Source: Bacteroidota bacterium (GTDB taxonomy: Bacteria; Bacteroidota; Bacteroidia; Chitinophagales; Chitinophagaceae). From it: a stretch of DNA of 39,666 nucleotides. Positions 34,597-39,666 of this stretch are shown here, piece by piece. The stretch's first letter is position 1, and every line of letters begins with the position of its first letter. The translations under genes were made by a program, and so were the position numbers. The notes under the pieces are model-generated. The model saw only the letters and a list, made by a program, of their open reading frames with translations, did not search any database and was not told where the DNA came from. Where the stretch lies: contig JAEZLJ010000151.1 of NCBI GenBank assembly GCA_023415275.1, forward strand, positions 1 to 39,666. Direction: 5' to 3'.

Positions 34597-35439
34597 ATGC
34601 CCCTGATCAGTATCATTACAGCCATACACAATGGATTGGCCTTTAACCAGCTTTTTTTCGAATCTCTTTCTAAATACACTGTTCATTCTTATGAGTTGAT
34701 CATTATTGATAATGCTTCTACTGATGGCAGCAGGGAGTATTTTCAAAAAGCCGGCGCCACTGTTATTTGCAACGAGGTCAATTATTCTTATCCCTATTGT
34801 CAAAACCAGGGTATTGCCGTTGCCAAGGGGGATTATTTATGCTTTTTGAACAATGACCTGATACTTTCTCCGCGTTGGGATGAAATATTGATCGAGGTTT
34901 CCAGGCATCACCAGGTAGATGTGCTTTCAGCATCCGGAATTGAGAACCTGGGAAATAAAAAGGATACACAGGCCATAGACCGTAAATGGAAGCGGACCAA
35001 AAACCCCTTAATGGCCTTTGGGTTTGGTAAAAGAAACCTGTCTATAATGCACAGGCTCATGTATGGCAACTGGGAAAAATTTTGTGCTTCAAGGTTTCAG
35101 AGGTATCATTGGGATATTGTGGAAGGCATAGTGGGTAATAATGTCATGATCACCCGGCATGGCCTGAACCTTGTAGGTCTTTGGGATGAGCGCATGCAGG
35201 AAGCGGACTTTGACTTGTTTATGCGCACGAAAACAAGGGCTTTGGAGCATAAAGACATTAAACCATGCCAGATAGCCCTTGGAGCTTTTATACATCATTA
35301 TGGCAAGATGACCCTGAAATATGCTGTAAAAAGAAAGCCCTTTGCAGATCAGCAGAATTTGATCAGTTTATATGATAAGTGGACAACGCAGCAGATAGAT
35401 GAATTGCATCCGGATAATAGTACCATAAGAAAAAGATAA
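34597..35439 (+). CDS. Family 2 (GT-A) glycosyltransferase
   Basis: This 280-residue cytoplasmic enzyme transfers a sugar from a nucleotide-sugar donor. The GT-A fold begins with ISIITAIHNG, has IIIDNASTDGSREYF for nucleotide binding and LNNDLIL as the DxD-equivalent metal motif, and a later GLWDERMQEADFDLFMR that corresponds to the catalytic-base region (ED-like, here EADFD). The acceptor is unknown. There are no membrane spans. It is 3 bp upstream of rbfA, so the two are surely co-transcribed, and it is divergent from the MsbA-like exporter. Surface-polysaccharide or glycolipid assembly is a reasonable inference, not shown by sequence. Confidence 0.9.
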   Translation: MPLISIITAIHNGLAFNQLFFESLSKYTVHSYELIIIDNASTDGSREYFQKAGATVICNEVNYSYPYCQNQGIAVAKGDYLCFLNNDLILSPRWDEILIEVSRHHQVDVLSASGIENLGNKKDTQAIDRKWKRTKNPLMAFGFGKRNLSIMHRLMYGNWEKFCASRFQRYHWDIVEGIVGNNVMITRHGLNLVGLWDERMQEADFDLFMRTKTRALEHKDIKPCQIALGAFIHHYGKMTLKYAVKRKPFADQQNLISLYDKWTTQQIDELHPDNSTIRKR

Positions 35440-35442
35440 ATC

Positions 35443-35841
35443 ATGCAGGAAAATAAAAGACAAAAACAAATAGGTGGTTTGATCAATGAAGAATTGGCCA
35501 CCATATTTCAACAACTTGGATTGAATATCATTGATGGTGGCATGGTTTCCATTTCCTCGGTCAAAGTGACACCAGACCTGCTCGAAGCAAGAGTGTACCT
35601 GAGCATATTTAACGCAAAGGATAATAAAGCAGCACTTAAAAAGATTGAGGACAGGGCATGGGAAGTAAAGAAGGAATTGGCTGCCCGGGTCAAGCATCAA
35701 TTGCGCAGGATACCCGAAATGAAGTATTTCCTGGATGATACACTAGACCATGTATTCAGGATGGAGGAGTTATTTAAACAGATCAAAAAAGAAGAGGACG
35801 ATAAGCCGGGGAATGAAGATAATAACCCTGCCAATTCTTAA
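35443..35841 (+). CDS. rbfA: 30S ribosome-binding factor A
   Basis: RbfA assists late maturation of the 30S subunit and processing of the 16S rRNA 5' end. The 132-residue protein is a KH-like domain: RQKQIGGLINEELATIFQQLG, then SVKVTPDLLEARVYLSIF, and the closing RRIPEMKYFLDDTLDHVFRMEELF. An acidic, disordered C-terminal tail of about 18 residues follows. Spacing of 3 bp from the glycosyltransferase and 24 bp to the permease gene indicates an operon. Translation of rbfA may be coupled to the upstream gene. Confidence 0.95.
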   Translation: MQENKRQKQIGGLINEELATIFQQLGLNIIDGGMVSISSVKVTPDLLEARVYLSIFNAKDNKAALKKIEDRAWEVKKELAARVKHQLRRIPEMKYFLDDTLDHVFRMEELFKQIKKEEDDKPGNEDNNPANS

Positions 35842-35865
35842 AACATAATTAAACCTTCCCAAGCA

Positions 35866-37089
35866 GTGAACTTTCTTTTTGCATGGAGATATTTTAAAGC
35901 AAAGAAAACTACCAATGCCATTAATGTCATTTCCTGGATAAGCATAGTAGCAATTGTAATAGGAACTGCTTCCCTGATCCTTGTATTGAGTGTATTCAAT
36001 GGATTTGAAGGGTTGGTTAAATCATTGTATTCTTCCTTCTATCCTGATTTGAAAATTTCCCCCGTTTCCGGCAAAGAAATGGTACTTACCCTGGAACAAC
36101 TTCAAAAGTTAAGATCGGTAAAAGGGGTAAGAAATGTATCATTAGTGGTGGAAGAAAAAGCGCTTTTGAAAAATGGTGATTATCAATCTATCATCAGTTT
36201 GAAAGGGGTAGATGACAATTATTCTGCAGTAACCAATATCAGGGACCAGATAGTAAAAGGAGATTTTAACACCGGAACTGCAGATGATGCCTTATTGGTA
36301 TTGGGAGCTGGTATTGAAAGTGCCGTTGGTGTACAAACTGACAGGAACCTGGTGCCTCTGGCCATTTACCTGCCCCGGAAAGGGGAAGTAAGTCTTTCCG
36401 ACCCGTTTAAATCATTGAGTGTAGATACTATCAATACTTCAGGAACTTTCCTGATCCAGCAGGATTTTGATAATAAATACGGAATCACCAACCTGGCCTT
36501 TGTAAAGAAAATGCTTGGGATGAGTGCTGATACCTATGGTGGGGCAGAGGTTTCCATATCCAATAGTAAAGATGCCGACGTGGTGCAGGATGCTATTAAA
36601 AAATTGCTTGGTAAAGAATACCAGGTGCAGAATCGCTATGAGCAAAATGCCAGCCTGTTTTCAGTGATGCAGGTGGAAAAATGGATGATCTATGCTATCC
36701 TGTCCCTGATATTAGTGGTGGCGGCTTTCAATATGATCGGGGCGCTTACTATGCTGGTATTAGAGAAAAAGCAGGATATTAGCGTGCTTCATGCATTGGG
36801 GGCTGACAGGTCTTTTATACAGCGCATCTTTTTGACCAGTGGTTTATTGCTGGCTTTTTTAGGCGGTGGGGCAGGGATGCTCTTAGCTTTTCTAATAGGG
36901 ATGGCCCAAACCAAATACCACCTGGTCCCCTTAGAGGGTAACACTTTTATGGTTAACTATTTCCCCGTAAAGATGGTCTTGCCGGATTTTATACTGGTAA
37001 GCGTAACCGTAATAGTTATTGCCTTGATTGCATCCTGGATACCTGCCCGTAAAGCAGCCGCACAGCAATTTATTTTAAGAAGTGAATAA
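35866..37089 (+). CDS. FtsX/LolC-LolE-like ABC transporter permease
   Basis: This 407-residue permease has the MacB/FtsX layout: an N-terminal transmembrane segment (~20-45), a large periplasmic domain, and three C-terminal segments (~271-296, 320-347, 374-396). The N-terminal motif AINVISWISIVAIVIGTASL, then VLSVFNGFEGLV, is that of lipoprotein-releasing LolC/LolE proteins. It may help release lipoproteins to the outer membrane or act as a related mechanotransmission permease. No LolD-type ATPase lies nearby, so its partner is encoded elsewhere. The start is a GTG at 35866; the next in-frame ATG lies inside the conserved region. It follows rbfA by 24 bp. Confidence 0.9.
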   Translation: MNFLFAWRYFKAKKTTNAINVISWISIVAIVIGTASLILVLSVFNGFEGLVKSLYSSFYPDLKISPVSGKEMVLTLEQLQKLRSVKGVRNVSLVVEEKALLKNGDYQSIISLKGVDDNYSAVTNIRDQIVKGDFNTGTADDALLVLGAGIESAVGVQTDRNLVPLAIYLPRKGEVSLSDPFKSLSVDTINTSGTFLIQQDFDNKYGITNLAFVKKMLGMSADTYGGAEVSISNSKDADVVQDAIKKLLGKEYQVQNRYEQNASLFSVMQVEKWMIYAILSLILVVAAFNMIGALTMLVLEKKQDISVLHALGADRSFIQRIFLTSGLLLAFLGGGAGMLLAFLIGMAQTKYHLVPLEGNTFMVNYFPVKMVLPDFILVSVTVIVIALIASWIPARKAAAQQFILRSE

Positions 37090-37098
37090 ATATTCACT
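37081..37098. repeat. Palindrome over the permease stop codon
   Basis: AGTGAATA-AA-TATTCACT is a perfect 8-bp inverted repeat that contains the permease TAA (37087-37089) and ends 11 bp before the convergent transketolase stop. It has no U-tract. Confidence 0.45.
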
Positions 37099-37109
37099 CC
37101 TGGATTTAA

Positions 37110-37946
37110 TTAATAATCCCCCAATGTTTCTGGTAGCTGGGCTAGTGCTGTTTTTAATTGCTCGTCATTGGGAGCCACACCATGCCAGTTATGGTCGTTT
37201 TCCATAAAGTCAACACCCTTTCCCATGATGGTTTTCATAATGATGGCAATAGGTTTGCCCTTTCCCGTCAATGACCTGGCTTCCTCCAGCGTTTTGGTCA
37301 CATCATCCATATTATTACCATCCATTTCCAAAGTGTGCCAACCAAAAGCTTCAAATTTCAGTTTGATATCTCCCAGGTCATTAACTTTTTGAGTAGGCCC
37401 ATCTATTTGCTGTCCATTCCAGTCAATGGTAGAGATCATGTTATCAACCTTATGGTTAGGCGCAAACATGATAGCTTCCCAGTTTTGCCCTTCCTGTAGT
37501 TCTCCATCACCATGAAGAGAGTAAACAATGGTGGGGTCATTATTCAATTTTTTGGTCAAAGCCGCTCCAATAGCCACGCTCATGCCCTGGCCTAAAGATC
37601 CTGAAGCAATGCGCACACCTGGTAAACCTTCATGAGTGGTAGGATGGCCCTGCAGCCTGGAATCCAGTTTGCGGAAGGTGGCCAGTTCAGCCACATCAAA
37701 ATAGCCCGACCTTGCCAAAACAGAATAAAATACCGGTGATATATGGCCGTTGGATAGGATGAATACGTCCTGTTCTTTGGCGTCCATATCAAATACTTCA
37801 GGATTATGTTTCATTTCCTTAAAGTAAAGGGCAGTAAGAAAATCGGCACATCCTAAAGATCCACCAGGGTGACCGCTGTTAGACCCGTGTACCATTCTCA
37901 ATATATCTCTCCTTACTTGTGAAGCTGTTTCAACTAGACTTGGCAT
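37110..37946 (-). CDS. Transketolase, N-terminal subunit
   Basis: Transketolase moves two-carbon units in the pentose phosphate pathway using thiamine diphosphate. This 278-residue protein is the N-terminal (diphosphate-binding) half of the split form. It shows SGHPGGSLGCADFL (24-37), NGHISP with His68, and the ThDP/Mg motif GDGELQEGQNWEA (146-158). The ATG at 37946 (MPSLVETASQ) fits the family; the frame remains open 21 codons upstream. The C-terminal pyrimidine-binding half, normally the next gene, is not here: the convergent permease occupies that place and a plus-strand gene lies upstream. The active enzyme needs that partner from elsewhere. Paired inverted repeats lie in its leader. Confidence 0.92.
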   Translation of the reverse strand: MPSLVETASQVRRDILRMVHGSNSGHPGGSLGCADFLTALYFKEMKHNPEVFDMDAKEQDVFILSNGHISPVFYSVLARSGYFDVAELATFRKLDSRLQGHPTTHEGLPGVRIASGSLGQGMSVAIGAALTKKLNNDPTIVYSLHGDGELQEGQNWEAIMFAPNHKVDNMISTIDWNGQQIDGPTQKVNDLGDIKLKFEAFGWHTLEMDGNNMDDVTKTLEEARSLTGKGKPIAIIMKTIMGKGVDFMENDHNWHGVAPNDEQLKTALAQLPETLGDY

Positions 37947-37961
37947 AAAAATTTGTAGATT

Positions 37962-38010
37962 AACTCCGGATAACATTGGTCTCATGATTCCGGAGTTGCA
38001 AATGTGCAAC
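37962..38010. promoter_or_regulatory. Two inverted repeats in the transketolase leader
   Basis: AACTCCGGA (37962-37970) and TCCGGAGTT (37989-37997) are perfect 9-bp arms 18 nt apart. GTTGCA (37995-38000) and TGCAAC (38005-38010) form a second perfect hairpin that shares bases with the first, so the two structures exclude each other. On the plus strand the second is followed by CTTTTTT. Possible operator, attenuator-like switch or stray terminator. Confidence 0.4.
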
Positions 38011-38043
38011 CTTTTTTATTAAAAACTGTTTTGCTTAACTCAT

Positions 38044-38051
38044 TACCTTTG
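38044..38051 (+). promoter_or_regulatory. Candidate -7 element of the WecA/TagO-like gene
   Basis: TACCTTTG matches TAnnTTTG, 79 nt before the ATG at 38131. No TTG at the expected -33 distance. Confidence 0.35.
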
Positions 38052-38130
38052 ATATCCCTTTACCAGGATTCACATAAAAATTGTGAGCTTAGCTTATGAA
38101 ACCTATATTTACACACCTAAACCCTGCTGA

Positions 38131-39258
38131 ATGCTGAATGTGTTATTGACAGCAGTCGTTTCTTTCATGATCACCTTAGTAGCATTACCTGCTATTATCA
38201 GGGTCGCAGACGAAAAGAAACTTTTCGATCTGCCTGATGAAAGAAAACTTCATACAAAAACCATTGCCTCTCTTGGGGGTGTAGGTATCTTCCTGGGCTT
38301 TTTTATATCAACGCTTTTATTGATATCTAATAAGGATATCCCTTTTCAATACTTCTTTGCCTCAGCCCTTGTTATCTTTTTCCTTGGGTTAAAAGATGAC
38401 ATCCTGATCATATCTGCTACCAAAAAGTTCCTGGGGCAGTTGTTGGCCACATCCATATTGGTTCACCTGGCTCATATACGCATTGACAGTATGCATGGCT
38501 TCCTGGGCGTTTATCAATTGCCGGAAATGGCCAGTATTTTCCTTTCTTATATCACCATTATAGTAATTATCAATGCCTTCAACCTGATAGATGGCGTAGA
38601 TGGACTTGCCGGTTGCCTGGGGGTAGTAGCTACTTCCGTATTTGGTATATATTTCTTTATGGCCGACCTCATGGCATATTCCATGCTTTCTTTTGCCATG
38701 ACAGCCAGCCTGATAGCTTTCCTTTATTTTAACTACCACCCGGCGAGGATCTTTATGGGGGATTCAGGTTCCCTGCTGCTCGGAATGGTCAATGCCATCC
38801 TGGTTATCAAGTTTATCAGTGCCGCTGATGCCAAGGGGGTCATACTTCCTCTTACATCCTCTGTGGCATTGGGCTTTTCCATTTTAATAGTGCCTTTGCT
38901 GGATACCCTCAGGGTTTTCAGTATACGTATATATAATGGGCGATCTCCCTTTTCGCCAGACCGCAATCATATCCACCATTTACTTTTGGACAGAGGGCTC
39001 AACCATAGTAAAGTAACCCTAACCTGCGTGGGGTTGAATATCATCTTTATAGCCATGGCGTTCATGGCCAGGCCAATAGGATCTACCATCTTATTAGGAT
39101 CTATGATCCTCGCCTGGTTTGCCTTTATTGGAGCTATATTTTACTTATGGAAGCCCGTACCTCAATTGGTGGTGGTGCAAAAGGATACTGAGCAAAAACT
39201 CCAATCATCCACCAAGGTGGTTTCCATTGCCAATGAAGCTGCCGTTGCCGGCCAATAG
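38131..39258 (+). CDS. WecA/TagO/MraY-family undecaprenyl-phosphate sugar-1-phosphate transferase
   Basis: This 375-residue polytopic enzyme (about ten or eleven membrane segments) transfers a HexNAc-1-phosphate, probably GlcNAc-1-P, from UDP to undecaprenyl phosphate, the first step of many surface glycans. The catalytic loops are present: GLKDDILI (~86-93), NLIDGVDGLAG (~151-161), MGDSGSLLLG (~208-217) and the C-terminal RNHIHHLLLDRG, which marks the WecA/TagO branch rather than MraY. A polar tail of about 35 residues follows. No other O-antigen or capsule genes are adjacent, though a glycosyltransferase is 3 kb away. The ATG at 38131 begins directly at the first membrane segment. Confidence 0.93.
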   Translation: MLNVLLTAVVSFMITLVALPAIIRVADEKKLFDLPDERKLHTKTIASLGGVGIFLGFFISTLLLISNKDIPFQYFFASALVIFFLGLKDDILIISATKKFLGQLLATSILVHLAHIRIDSMHGFLGVYQLPEMASIFLSYITIIVIINAFNLIDGVDGLAGCLGVVATSVFGIYFFMADLMAYSMLSFAMTASLIAFLYFNYHPARIFMGDSGSLLLGMVNAILVIKFISAADAKGVILPLTSSVALGFSILIVPLLDTLRVFSIRIYNGRSPFSPDRNHIHHLLLDRGLNHSKVTLTCVGLNIIFIAMAFMARPIGSTILLGSMILAWFAFIGAIFYLWKPVPQLVVVQKDTEQKLQSSTKVVSIANEAAVAGQ

Positions 39259-39293
39259 TTCAAAGGAGTTGATCAAAAATCTCTTTCCTTTAT

Positions 39294-39301
39294 TAGATTT
39301 G
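39294..39301 (+). promoter_or_regulatory. Candidate -7 element of frr
   Basis: TAGATTTG followed by C matches TAnnTTTG, with TTG at 39269-39271 (22-bp spacing). It ends 19 nt before the frr ATG and lies just after the preceding gene, which supports an independent frr promoter. Confidence 0.45.
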
Positions 39302-39320
39302 CGCTACAAAATTGTAAGGA

Positions 39321-39666
39321 ATGTCAGCAGAAGATGTGTCGTTAACTATTGAATTAGCGGAAGACTCCATGAAAAAGGCTATCAACCACCTGGAAGCCGA
39401 ATTAGGAAAGATCCGTGCCGGTAAGGCCAATCCTCAAATGCTTGATGGGATCGTGGTGGATTACTATGGTTCCCCGACCCCAATTGGTCAGGTAGGTAAT
39501 ATCAGTGTGCTGGATGCCCGCACATTGACCATTCAACCCTGGGAAAAGAACATGCTTCAACCCATTGAAAGGGCTATCATTAATTCCAATATTGGTATCA
39601 ACCCACAAAATGATGGGGTGATCATACGCCTTTTCCTGCCCCCTCTTACTGAAGAACGCCGCCGCG
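39321..39666 (+). CDS. frr: Ribosome recycling factor (5' part, cut by the window end)
   Basis: RRF releases ribosomes from mRNA after termination together with EF-G. From the ATG at 39321 the frame reads without a stop to the window edge, giving 115 codons of the expected ~185. The sequence shows the first helix (MKKAINHLEAELGKIRAGKA), then MLDGIVVDYYGSPTPIGQV, LTIQPWEKNML and GVIIRLFLPPLTEERR, all characteristic. The pyrH gene that often precedes frr is not here; the WecA-like gene is, 62 bp upstream. The gene is only truncated by the window. Confidence 0.95.
   Translation, partial: MSAEDVSLTIELAEDSMKKAINHLEAELGKIRAGKANPQMLDGIVVDYYGSPTPIGQVGNISVLDARTLTIQPWEKNMLQPIERAIINSNIGINPQNDGVIIRLFLPPLTEERRR

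Overview
The window looks like chromosome from a Bacteroidota bacterium, most likely a Chitinophagaceae-type member. The evidence is three large secreted proteins with type IX secretion system (T9SS) C-terminal sorting domains, an intact PorX regulator, a single-chain bacteroidetal glycyl-tRNA synthetase, the HD-protein/lpxD gene pair, and upstream sequences carrying the Bacteroidota promoter core TAnnTTTG. I see no rRNA, tRNA, CRISPR array, insertion sequence, phage gene or integrase. Codon use and gene packing look uniform, so this reads as core chromosome rather than an island.

Layout. 1-4.2 kb: a BrkB/YihY membrane protein and glyS on the plus strand face a YdcF-like protein and a ferredoxin reductase-like flavoprotein on the minus strand. 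4.3-11.5 kb: a small secreted protein and two large paralogous beta-propeller (sortilin/BNR-type) T9SS cargo proteins, all on the minus strand, with a 620-bp gene-free gap between the paralogues. 11.8-20.7 kb: mfd, then a 1786-residue T9SS-exported subtilisin-like protease, both plus. 20.7-24.9 kb (minus): a 68-residue orphan protein, a PagL-like lipid A deacylase, an aldo/keto reductase and gyrB. 25.2-28.5 kb: a PfkB sugar kinase (plus), lpxD and an HD-domain phosphohydrolase (minus). 28.7-32.6 kb (plus): porX, a small conserved protein, a PhnP-like metallo-hydrolase and an acyl-CoA dehydrogenase. 32.7-38 kb: an MsbA-like ABC exporter (minus), a family 2 glycosyltransferase, rbfA and a LolC/E-like permease (plus), and a transketolase N-terminal subunit (minus). 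38.1-39.7 kb (plus): a WecA/TagO-like glycan initiator and the 5' part of frr.

Themes. Much of the window concerns the cell envelope: T9SS cargo and its regulator PorX, lipid A synthesis (lpxD) and probable remodelling (PagL-like), a lipid-type exporter, a glycan initiator and a glycosyltransferase. The rest is housekeeping (glyS, mfd, gyrB, rbfA, frr). No T9SS structural gene and no PorY sensor kinase is present, so PorX and the cargo share a neighbourhood but not an operon.

I did not find an obviously new multi-gene system. The best leads are the PagL-like protein whose catalytic-acid position is Asn; the shared N-terminal motif of the two propeller paralogues; the duplicated two-domain module in the protease; the 68-residue protein that may be a zinc ribbon without its cysteines; the unpaired transketolase half with paired inverted repeats in its leader; and short tight hairpins sitting on the stop codons of convergent gene pairs.
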